Part shown: piece by piece, positions 1 to 5,966 of the stretch
Position numbering within the stretch: position 1 is the stretch's first letter
Layout: the number at the start of each line of letters is the position of its first letter
From: Rhodospirillales bacterium
Lineage (GTDB): Bacteria; Pseudomonadota; Alphaproteobacteria; MPNO01; UBA2964
Direction of reading: 5' to 3'
Length of the DNA: 7,339 bases
Assembly (NCBI GenBank): GCA_002727395.1
Contig: PBWY01000105.1
Coordinates: forward strand, 1 to 7,339
Program-made: the position numbers and the translations under genes
The notes under the pieces: model-generated
What the model saw: only the letters and a program-made list of their open reading frames with translations
The model's database searches: none
Told to the model about the DNA's origin: nothing

Positions 1-81
1 CGAAATAAATAAGATGAAATTTTATTATAAGTATGAGACATTATATTTCAACGGATCAAAGTCTTTAGTCTTATTAAAAAA

Positions 82-1062
82 ATGCTGAATTCTAATTTTC
101 TTTCCCATAATCCCAAATGCTGGGTTCTAACCGATGGTAAAGCGGGTATGGAGAGCCAGTGTATCGCTCTTGCTGACACCCTCGGATTAAAACCCACACT
201 CAAAAGAGTCTCCATCCGATCACCTTGGGCTTTTTTGCCCCCGCACCTATGGATTTTCCCGTTGAAAGCACTCAGTGTAAAAAGCGATAAACTTGAACCG
301 CCATGGCCAGATATTTTGATTGCAACAGGCACTAAAACCGTTGCCTTAGCTCTTTCCATCAAAACCATTAACCCGGCCACTTTTCTAATCCAGATCCAAA
401 ACCCTACTATGTCTATAAGTAAATTTGATATCGTAATTGCTCCAAAGCATGATTGCCTTTCCGCTTCGAATGTAGTGAGTACATTAGGTGCCTTAAATAG
501 TATCAACAAAAGAAAACTAAACGACGCCTTCACGGAGTTTGCATCGGACTACCTCGGCCTTCCAAAACCTTTAATAGGTGTACTAATTGGGGGCAATAAC
601 AAGAATTTCCATTTGACCCAGAAGAGAACGGAAAACTTTGCTATGATGTTACGAGAGGCCGTTAACAATATCGGGGGCAGTCTTGCTATAACGCCTTCCC
701 GCCGAACAAGTGAAAACAGTTTGAAAATCATCAAAAATACTTTGAGTGATATACCAAAATTTATATGGAATGGGTCCGGCAAAAACCCATACCTTGGTAT
801 ACTTGCCCATGCCGATTATTTCATAGTCACTGGTGACTCGGTGAATATGGTTTCTGAAGCGATTGCTACCGGGAAACCCGTTCATGTTTTTAAAGATTTT
901 GGGGGTTCCAAGAAGTTTGATCGTTTTCATAACTCACTCGAAAAACTCGGAGTTACTCGACCGTTTTCTGGAAGAATTGAAAAGTGGGAGTATGAAATAA
1001 TTGATGAAATGACTCTTGTGGCCGATGCAGTTAAAAAAGCATGGAATTTTTCCAAGAATTGA
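82..1062 (+). CDS. ELM1-family (DUF1022) putative GT-B-like glycosyltransferase
   Basis: The 326-residue protein belongs to the family annotated as 'mitochondrial fission ELM1 family protein', named after a plant protein; the bacterial members are of unproven function. The N-terminal signature W-V-L-T-D-G-K-A-G-M-E-S-Q (residues 14-26) is the family hallmark. G-G-N-N-K at 170-174 opens the second half. T-G-D-S (250-253) followed by S-E-A-I-A-T-G-K-P-V (258-267) resembles the nucleotide-sugar-binding end of GT-B glycosyltransferases such as MurG. No signal peptide or clear membrane segment is visible. ATG at 82 is the first start after an in-frame TGA at 34-36; the sequence before it (A/T-rich, no good Shine-Dalgarno) is weak. 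It is the first visible gene of a same-strand run, 62 bp ahead of a 2OG oxygenase. Family membership is solid; glycosyltransferase activity is inferred from fold resemblance, and the sugar donor and acceptor are unknown. Confidence 0.88.
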   Translation: MLNSNFLSHNPKCWVLTDGKAGMESQCIALADTLGLKPTLKRVSIRSPWAFLPPHLWIFPLKALSVKSDKLEPPWPDILIATGTKTVALALSIKTINPATFLIQIQNPTMSISKFDIVIAPKHDCLSASNVVSTLGALNSINKRKLNDAFTEFASDYLGLPKPLIGVLIGGNNKNFHLTQKRTENFAMMLREAVNNIGGSLAITPSRRTSENSLKIIKNTLSDIPKFIWNGSGKNPYLGILAHADYFIVTGDSVNMVSEAIATGKPVHVFKDFGGSKKFDRFHNSLEKLGVTRPFSGRIEKWEYEIIDEMTLVADAVKKAWNFSKN

Positions 1063-1124
1063 AATATGACAGCAACACTACTAAAAAAGTAATCATGATA
1101 AGCTTTGATATATAGGATTTCCAA

Positions 1125-1748
1125 ATGTCGGCGCTCGACCTTGATAGTTTTAATGCAACGCCGCTACAAAAAGACCCTTTTGATTTTATAATAGTCCCCT
1201 CTTTTATAAAATCAAATTTTGTCCCATTGATCGACCGCGACTACCCTCAAATCAAAAAAGCGGGCAGTTTTCCATTGCAGGAACTTCAATTTGGTGATGC
1301 ATTTCAATCACTTATCTCCGAACTCGAGGGCCCCAAAGTTCGGATGGCTTTTGAACAAAAATTTAATATTGACCTAGAACATCGACCGACCATGATTACA
1401 GCTCGAGGGCATTGCCAAGCAAAAGATGGTAGGATACACAACGATAGTAAAACTAAAATTATAACAGCGCTTTTTTATATGAATACGGGATGGGACCAAG
1501 ACGGCGGGCGTTTGAGAGTTTTGCATTCACCGGATTCCCTAGAGGATTACGCTGCAGAGGTGCCCCCTATTTCAGGAACTTTGCTAGCGTTTAGACGAAA
1601 TAACAGATCTTACCATGGCCACAAAACCTATATCGGAGAGCGCCGTGTTCTACAAATGAATTGGGTATGTGATAAAAAGGTGATTAAACGTGAGAGAAGG
1701 CGACATCGTATTTCCGCTTGGGTGAAATCTATCCTTCCCAACTCTTAA
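1125..1748 (+). CDS. 2OG-Fe(II) oxygenase family protein
   Basis: This is a 207-residue non-haem iron, 2-oxoglutarate-dependent oxygenase of the prolyl-hydroxylase-like type. The metal triad is readable: H105-x-D107 (R-I-H-N-D) and H164 (S-Y-H-G-H), with R173/R174 about ten residues later placed to bind the 2-oxoglutarate carboxylate. Between them, A-L-F-Y-M-N-T-G-W and G-G-R-L-R-V are typical core strands of the double-stranded beta-helix. The Y-H-G-H...G-E-R-R-V-L-Q-M-N-W-V block is characteristic of small proteobacterial members. The C-terminus (about 186-200) is strongly basic and could contact a membrane, nucleic acid or partner. AGGA at 1114-1117 lies 7 bp before ATG 1125, a good ribosome binding site. 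It ends 18 bp before the 636-residue gene and shares its frame. Hydroxylation is expected; the substrate (protein, sugar or lipid) cannot be told from sequence. Confidence 0.88.
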   Translation: MSALDLDSFNATPLQKDPFDFIIVPSFIKSNFVPLIDRDYPQIKKAGSFPLQELQFGDAFQSLISELEGPKVRMAFEQKFNIDLEHRPTMITARGHCQAKDGRIHNDSKTKIITALFYMNTGWDQDGGRLRVLHSPDSLEDYAAEVPPISGTLLAFRRNNRSYHGHKTYIGERRVLQMNWVCDKKVIKRERRRHRISAWVKSILPNS

Positions 1749-1766
1749 TGTATAGAACTAATAATT

Positions 1767-3677
1767 ATGGCTTTAACTATAGAAACATACAGCAACATAG
1801 AAGGGGGGAACTCATTTTATAAGGCAATTAGTCACCCTCACACTGCGCAAAAAATGTCTAACCTGATTGGGCACCTCAAAGAAGCTGGTTCAGTTGCTAT
1901 TTATGATCCACTCAACGTCTATTCCGGATTTGCAGAATTTTATAATTTATCAGAAATCAATATTACAGATGCCTTTGTACGAGACACGAAAAAAATTGGC
2001 AGTTATCTAGCTGGGTGCAGAGCTAAACCGATTACTGATTTACCGCACTCCTCACCAAACACACTCTTCATATCAACCTTTGATTCAAGAAAATTTAAAG
2101 AACAAATTAAACACTTAATTGCATCTAATCTGGAAATTGTGAGTTTTGACGACTGTCGATTAGAAGATAGTTTATTAACTAATAAATCAAGATATCTAGA
2201 TAACCAAAACTTTGCTACAAATTTTGCCTTTTTCCGAGATGAAGGTGGTGCTCGTACACGCCTCTCCACAGCAAATTACTGGTCTGGTTATGGCGCCAAA
2301 AAGGTTGAAATGAATCTCACATTATTTGGAGAGGATGGCAGCGTTTTAGCGGACTGGCGACAACCACTGAACGACGGCGATACCGGGGTGATTATCGACA
2401 GTCGAGAAATCCGAAATAAATTTTCACTCAGTGATTTTATTGGCCAATTATTCATCCATGTAACCGGTATCGCAGGTCACGATATCGTAAAATACGCATT
2501 AGATACTTGGGACAGTTCAGTGCCAGAATTATCATGCACTCATGACGCTAACGCTTGGCCCTCAGATTTATACGCGGGGTTACCCGCCCCACAGGAAGGG
2601 GAGCAGGTTTGCCTGTGGGTGCAAAACTCTCACCCCAATCCCATCCCTTCGGGTCAAATTGGCATTAATTTGATGGGAGATGATAAAATAATAAAGGTCA
2701 ATAAATCTATTCCAGGGTTCGGGACAGAAAAATTAATGGTAAATAAACTACTTCCTGAGGCTAGTTGGCCACAACAAATCGAAGTTCAGGCTGGCAAATA
2801 TTTTGTCAGGCCACGCTACGAGATTACTTCACCAACAAATACGAGACGTATTGCGCATGTTAATGTTGAACGGAATGATCTGAAAGTTGATCCAGAAATC
2901 CCCCGAATAGGACAACAAATGGGAAAAGGGTATATTTTGCCGGCCCCAATATTACCCATTAAAGATTGGACGAGCTCATTACTTCCGTCGCCAATGGCAA
3001 CATGCCAAAACAAACTATCTATTGTGGCTTTAATATATGATGCTTCTGGTCAAGAAATAATTCGATACAGCTTCGGAAAATTAAACCGTAATCACCAAAC
3101 TGTTTTGGAAATAAACGATTGTGTCAAAAGTGAAGACCTCCTTCCCGTCGATTACGGACACGTAGAGCTGACCTATGACTTTACAAATGAAGGAGATACA
3201 GATGGCTGGCTTCATGGTATTTTTCGATATAAAAATCTGAAGTCAAACCACATTGCTGATACCAGTTTTGGAGCCCACATTTATAATACCTTGTTAACCT
3301 ATCGTAATGAGCCTCAATCCTATAATGGGCCGCCTCCAGGGCTTTCCACTCGACTTTTCCTGCGACTGGGCCATTCACCGCATGATACTATTTGTCATTT
3401 AATTTACCCCGCGTCTACTCCATGGCATCCTCGATCGGAGACTTTTCTTACGTTAGTTGCTCCTAATGGGTCTAAAATAGCCCGAGAAAAAATTCAAATA
3501 CCATGTGGAGGATCCATATATCTGCAATATCATAGTCTTTTTACTTCTGAACAAAGAGAGAAAGCGGGGGATGGAGCCTATATTATTGTAAGAGATTCTA
3601 CATGCCGGCTTTTTGGATACCATGGACTGCTAGCAGAAAATGGTGCATTTAGTTTAGACCACATGTTTGGATTCTAG
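1767..3677 (+). CDS. Uncharacterised 636-residue protein, beta-rich, possible Rossmann-like N-terminus
   Basis: I do not recognise a named family. There is no signal peptide or membrane helix, so it is probably cytoplasmic. Residues about 38-125 alternate hydrophobic strands and helices (V-A-I-Y-D-P near 43-48, T-L-F-I-S-T-F-D and L-E-I-V-S-F-D-D later), recalling a Rossmann-like nucleotide-sugar or methyltransferase accessory domain; the usual glycine-rich loop is missing. From about 150 onward it is rich in predicted beta strands, with distinctive blocks such as N-Y-W-S-G-Y-G-A-K-K (about 170), G-W-L-H-G-I-F-R-Y (about 480), T-R-L-F-L-R-L-G-H (about 528) and a closing S-L-D-H-M-F-G-F (629-636). 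These aromatic- and histidine-rich blocks suggest a binding or catalytic surface. Nine cysteines are scattered, with no CxxC. ATG 1767 is the first ATG in frame after the TAA of the preceding gene; no convincing Shine-Dalgarno precedes it, so it may depend on translation of the oxygenase. trxB follows by 13 bp. Function unknown; linkage suggests work with the ELM1-like protein and oxygenase. Confidence 0.85.
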   Translation: MALTIETYSNIEGGNSFYKAISHPHTAQKMSNLIGHLKEAGSVAIYDPLNVYSGFAEFYNLSEINITDAFVRDTKKIGSYLAGCRAKPITDLPHSSPNTLFISTFDSRKFKEQIKHLIASNLEIVSFDDCRLEDSLLTNKSRYLDNQNFATNFAFFRDEGGARTRLSTANYWSGYGAKKVEMNLTLFGEDGSVLADWRQPLNDGDTGVIIDSREIRNKFSLSDFIGQLFIHVTGIAGHDIVKYALDTWDSSVPELSCTHDANAWPSDLYAGLPAPQEGEQVCLWVQNSHPNPIPSGQIGINLMGDDKIIKVNKSIPGFGTEKLMVNKLLPEASWPQQIEVQAGKYFVRPRYEITSPTNTRRIAHVNVERNDLKVDPEIPRIGQQMGKGYILPAPILPIKDWTSSLLPSPMATCQNKLSIVALIYDASGQEIIRYSFGKLNRNHQTVLEINDCVKSEDLLPVDYGHVELTYDFTNEGDTDGWLHGIFRYKNLKSNHIADTSFGAHIYNTLLTYRNEPQSYNGPPPGLSTRLFLRLGHSPHDTICHLIYPASTPWHPRSETFLTLVAPNGSKIAREKIQIPCGGSIYLQYHSLFTSEQREKAGDGAYIIVRDSTCRLFGYHGLLAENGAFSLDHMFGF

Positions 3678-3690
3678 GGTTGTAAAGATT

Positions 3691-4641
3691 ATGACAAAGG
3701 AATTTCGTACGCCTGTATTAATTATAGGTTCTGGACCAGCCGGATACACGGCAGCAATTTATACCGCACGCGCGAATCTGAACCCTCACCTTGTGACAGG
3801 AATGGATACTGGTGGGCAAATGACTATAACAACCGATGTCGAGAATTACCCTGGTTTTGCCGAAGTTATTCAGGGCCCATGGCTCATGGAAGAAATGCAA
3901 GGTCAGGCCTCTACGGTCGGAACACAAATTCATACTGACCTGATCACAGAAGTTGACTTCACTACCAAACCATTTAGGTGCATAGCTGATTCCGGGGATA
4001 TTTATATTTCTGAAACTGTTATTATTTCGACGGGAGCGCAAGCTCGTTGGTTGGGTCTTCCCTCTGAAGAAAAATTCATGGGATTTGGAGTTTCCGCTTG
4101 TGCAACTTGCGATGGTTTTTTTTACAGGAACAAAGAAGTAGCTGTTATTGGGGGAGGAAATACTGCAGTAGAAGAAGCACTTTATTTAACTAACCACGCA
4201 ACAAAGGTAACCCTCATCCATCGAAGAAACGAGTTGCGAGCTGAGAAGATTTTACAAGAACGTTTATTTGCTCATAAAAAAATTGACGTGCTTTGGGATA
4301 CAGTAGCGGCGGATATTATTGGTAACGAAAGCCCTTTGGGGGTAACAGGTTTAAAACTTAGAAATATTAAGACAAAAGAAAATTTTAACCTAAAAGTAGA
4401 TGGCGTTTTCGTTGCAATTGGGCATGATCCAGCGACAAAACTTTTTACTGGGCACCTTGAAATGGATGAAGAAGGCTATATCATAACGGCTCCAGACAGC
4501 ACGAAGACAAGTATTCCTGGAATCTTTGCCGCGGGTGATGTTCAGGATAAAATATATAGACAAGCAGTTACAGCGGCTGGCACCGGATGCATGGCCGCCC
4601 TTGAAGCTGAACATTACCTCGCTAATAATAGTCTAAAATAG
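3691..4641 (+). CDS. trxB: Thioredoxin reductase (NADPH)
   Basis: This is a low-molecular-weight flavoprotein thioredoxin reductase of 316 residues, close to the usual length. It uses NADPH to reduce cytoplasmic thioredoxin and so supports ribonucleotide reduction, methionine sulfoxide repair and disulfide turnover. The FAD-binding G-S-G-P-A-G is at 13-18, G-G-Q-M and E-N-Y-P-G-F follow, and the redox-active C137-A-T-C140-D pair sits where expected. The NADPH site shows G-G-G-N-T-A (154-159) and H-R-R-N-E-L-R (177-183), the arginines that select the 2'-phosphate. The C-terminal A-A-G-D-V-Q-D and R-Q-A-V-T-A-A-G-T-G-C complete the FAD site. I chose ATG 3691, which puts M-T-K-E-F just before the first strand. 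An in-frame TTG at 3667 would add eight residues and overlap the previous gene by 11 bp. No strong Shine-Dalgarno is visible for either start. A LysR regulator gene follows after 56 bp. Confidence 0.96.
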   Translation: MTKEFRTPVLIIGSGPAGYTAAIYTARANLNPHLVTGMDTGGQMTITTDVENYPGFAEVIQGPWLMEEMQGQASTVGTQIHTDLITEVDFTTKPFRCIADSGDIYISETVIISTGAQARWLGLPSEEKFMGFGVSACATCDGFFYRNKEVAVIGGGNTAVEEALYLTNHATKVTLIHRRNELRAEKILQERLFAHKKIDVLWDTVAADIIGNESPLGVTGLKLRNIKTKENFNLKVDGVFVAIGHDPATKLFTGHLEMDEEGYIITAPDSTKTSIPGIFAAGDVQDKIYRQAVTAAGTGCMAALEAEHYLANNSLK

Positions 4642-4680
4642 AATTTTTAAGAGATACGGGACCTGTTTGATCAAATCATC

Positions 4681-4688
4681 AAGAGGAG
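4681..4688 (+). promoter_or_regulatory. Ribosome binding site of the LysR gene
   Basis: AAGAGGAG ends 9 bp before ATG 4698 and is by far the strongest Shine-Dalgarno in the window; a second purine run (GAGGG, 4691-4695) lies too close to the start to serve. It fixes the start of the regulator and lets it be translated independently of trxB even if the two are co-transcribed. Confidence 0.75.
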
Positions 4689-4697
4689 ACGAGGGAT

Positions 4698-5588
4698 ATG
4701 GACTGGGATAAGCTAAGAATATTCCATGCTGTGTCGGAAGCAGGCAGTTTCACTCATGCAGGTGACAGATTAAACCTAACCCAATCCTCCGTAAGTCGTC
4801 AGATAAGCGGACTAGAAGAAGAGCTTGGTGTTCCCCTATTTCACCGTCACGCCCGCGGTTTGAAATTGACTGAGCAAGGTGAAACCCTCTACAGGGCAGC
4901 CCAAGAAATTGCCGGAAAATTAACCACTGCTGAATCTTTGATGACCGAGTCAATGGAGAGGCCGCGTGGCCCCTTAAGGATAACTACAACAGTAGCGTTC
5001 GGCTCTATGTGGTTAACGGAACGGCTGAAGGATTTCTTGGAGATGTATCCAGAAATAGAAGTATCATTGATACTTCGTGAAGATGAACTAAATCTTAGTA
5101 TGCGCCAGGCCGATGTCGCAATAAGACTAGCACTCCCACAGCAACCTGACCTAATTCAGCGTCACTTATTTGATTTACGCCATGGCGCTTTTGCCGCACC
5201 CGCATATTTGGAACAATACGGCATGCCGCATTCCCTTGATGATCTCGAGGTACACCGATTGATCGCTTATGATGAAACTTACCATCCTCCGTTTACCAAT
5301 ATAAACTGGCTTCTAGATGCGGGACTGGATGATAATTTTCAAAGAAAACCTGTTATACGCGTAAACAATCTTTACGCGATGTATAGAGCAGCTGCAAATG
5401 CGATGGGCATCGCTTCTTTACCGGATTATATGGTAAGCTTAACTAGTGGTCTCATTCCAGTTTTACCAAAATACAAGGGGCCCGTTCATCGGGCATATTT
5501 TGTTTATCCTGAAGAATTGCGACATTCAAGACGAGTGGCAGTATTTCGTGACTTTTTATTACGCCGTATTGGCGAAGATAGAAAATAA
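4698..5588 (+). CDS. LysR-type transcriptional regulator
   Basis: This is a 296-residue LysR-family regulator of normal length. The N-terminal winged helix-turn-helix covers about residues 4-62: F-H-A-V-S-E-A-G-S-F near 9-18, recognition helix T-Q-S-S-V-S-R-Q-I-S-G-L-E (28-40), then G-V-P-L-F and L-T-E-Q-G-E. A linker helix follows, and the effector-binding domain starts around residue 89 with G-P-L-R-I-T-T-T-V-A-F-G and runs to the end. The wording of that domain (R-Q-A-D-V-A-I-R-L) resembles the CrgA/GcvA-type subgroup, but the ligand cannot be read. In alphaproteobacteria a LysR gene directly after trxB is a recurring pair (known context), usually without a defined regulon. It may share the trxB transcript, and the 56-bp gap contains a small dyad that might be an autoregulatory site. 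Its stop is followed by a 378-bp gene-free region. Confidence 0.94.
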   Translation: MDWDKLRIFHAVSEAGSFTHAGDRLNLTQSSVSRQISGLEEELGVPLFHRHARGLKLTEQGETLYRAAQEIAGKLTTAESLMTESMERPRGPLRITTTVAFGSMWLTERLKDFLEMYPEIEVSLILREDELNLSMRQADVAIRLALPQQPDLIQRHLFDLRHGAFAAPAYLEQYGMPHSLDDLEVHRLIAYDETYHPPFTNINWLLDAGLDDNFQRKPVIRVNNLYAMYRAAANAMGIASLPDYMVSLTSGLIPVLPKYKGPVHRAYFVYPEELRHSRRVAVFRDFLLRRIGEDRK

Positions 5589-5616
5589 CTCCTTGTTTTT
5601 ATTACAAAATATATAT

Positions 5617-5639
5617 AGCTATGCATGATATGCATAGCT
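5617..5639. repeat. Perfect 10-bp inverted repeat with 3-bp spacer
   Basis: AGCTATGCAT at 5617-5626 is matched exactly by its reverse complement at 5630-5639, separated by GAT. It lies 28 bp after the LysR stop codon. As RNA it would form a 10-bp stem with a three-base loop. No T run follows directly (GGGTTGCTTATTT), so it is not a standard terminator. It could be an mRNA 3'-end stabilising hairpin or a dimeric regulator site. The repeat is directly visible; the role is unknown. Confidence 0.85.
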
Positions 5640-5689
5640 GGGTTGCTTATTTAATTATAGCCTGAAAATACAAAACATTTTATGTAAGC

Positions 5690-5737
5690 GCAGTCGTTAC
5701 CAATGTTTAATTATAAATGTTTGTAACTGCTTTTTTT
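5690..5737 (+). terminator. Possible weak terminator after the LysR gene
   Basis: The left arm GCA...GTTAC (5690-5700) can pair with GTAACTGC (5723-5730) if three bases bulge. An inner TTTA/TAAA pairing can extend the stem, and seven Ts follow (5731-5737). The stem is A/T-rich and imperfect, so termination may be partial. It is the first terminator-like element downstream of the LysR stop and could end the trxB-lysR transcript. Confidence 0.4.
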
Positions 5738-5744
5738 CTGACAA

Positions 5745-5873
5745 TATTCGTTGGTGAATACGTTGGAAATTTTATCCGGATGCAATATTCGGGTCAGGGT
5801 CTTCGGATCCTTCGTCAATAGACGTAAAGCCTCCCTGTTACCTTGCCGGGCGTTCGCGCCCGGCATTTTTTTT
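5745..5873 (+). ncRNA. Candidate structured RNA (small RNA, 3' UTR or leader)
   Basis: Four stem-loops follow one another. TATTC/GAATA pair across six bases (5745-5760). CCGGAT/ATTCGG pair across five bases with one G-U (5776-5792). CAGGG (5795-5799) pairs with CCCTG (5833-5837) around an inner CGTC-AATA-GACG hairpin (5813-5824). The last is the 5845-5864 terminator stem with its U tract. A pyrimidine-rich GCCTCCCTG segment just before the terminator resembles the anti-Shine-Dalgarno loops of alphaproteobacterial trans-acting small RNAs. No convincing promoter is seen in front of it; TTGTAA at 5721 and CTGACA at 5738 lack good -10 partners. It matches no RNA family I can name. It could equally be the 3' UTR of the LysR transcript or an attenuated leader of the dioxygenase gene. 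The 5' boundary is a guess. Confidence 0.3.
5845..5873 (+). terminator. Strong rho-independent terminator
   Basis: A perfect 8-bp G/C stem GCCGGGCG/CGCCCGGC (5845-5852 with 5857-5864) closes a TTCG tetraloop and is followed by A and eight Ts (5866-5873). The T run lies only on the right, so it terminates plus-strand transcription. It sits 257 bp beyond the LysR stop and 93 bp before the dioxygenase start, so it ends either the upstream operon, a separate small RNA, or a leader transcript. Confidence 0.93.
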
Positions 5874-5900
5874 ACAAAATAAACCTGCCGAATGAAAACG

Positions 5901-5929
5901 TAGACGAATTGAATATAAAATCGTAAAAT
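5901..5929 (+). promoter_or_regulatory. Candidate sigma-70-type promoter of the dioxygenase gene
   Basis: TAGACG (5901-5906, four of six matches to TTGACA) and TAAAAT (5924-5929, five of six to TATAAT) are spaced by 17 bp. They lie just after the strong terminator and would start a transcript near 5936, about 30 bases before the ATG. The region is A/T-rich, so chance matches are likely. Confidence 0.35.
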
Positions 5930-5966
5930 ACTTAGCTTTAAAAATAATAAATATCAGGCCAACATA

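Larger units (their letters stand above)
5589..5966. other. Gene-free intergenic region with several hairpins
   Basis: This 378-bp stretch between the LysR gene and the dioxygenase gene contains no plausible coding sequence on either strand. In order it holds a perfect 10-bp inverted repeat (5617-5639), an imperfect hairpin with a T run (5690-5737), four consecutive small stem-loops (5745-5864) of which the last is a strong rho-independent terminator with its U tract to 5873, and an A/T-rich segment with a candidate promoter (5901-5929). No tRNA, rRNA or known riboswitch class was recognised. Confidence 0.8.

Noticed and set aside
48..1124. Minus-strand open frames opposite the ELM1-family gene
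   Set aside because: They lie antisense to a gene with clear family motifs, show no recognisable domains and no start signals.
3667..3669. TTG as the trxB start
   Set aside because: It adds eight residues not typical of the family's N-terminus and lacks a ribosome binding site; ATG 3691 gives the usual short lead into the FAD-binding strand.
82..5588. Phage, transposon or defence island
   Set aside because: No transposase, integrase, terminal repeats or defence domains are visible, and base composition looks even across the genes.
5446..5628. A 60-codon plus-strand open frame overlapping the end of the LysR gene
   Set aside because: It is out of frame within a convincing LysR domain, has no ribosome binding site and its composition looks like a shadow of the regulator and A/T-rich flank.
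5654..5659. TATAAT-like minus-strand sequence as a promoter
   Set aside because: There is no acceptable -35 element at the right spacing and no minus-strand gene downstream before the LysR gene.
5745..5873. 6S RNA, SRP RNA or a known riboswitch
   Set aside because: The small separate stem-loops do not resemble the long rod of 6S RNA, the conserved SRP loop bases are absent, and I recognise no ligand-binding core.
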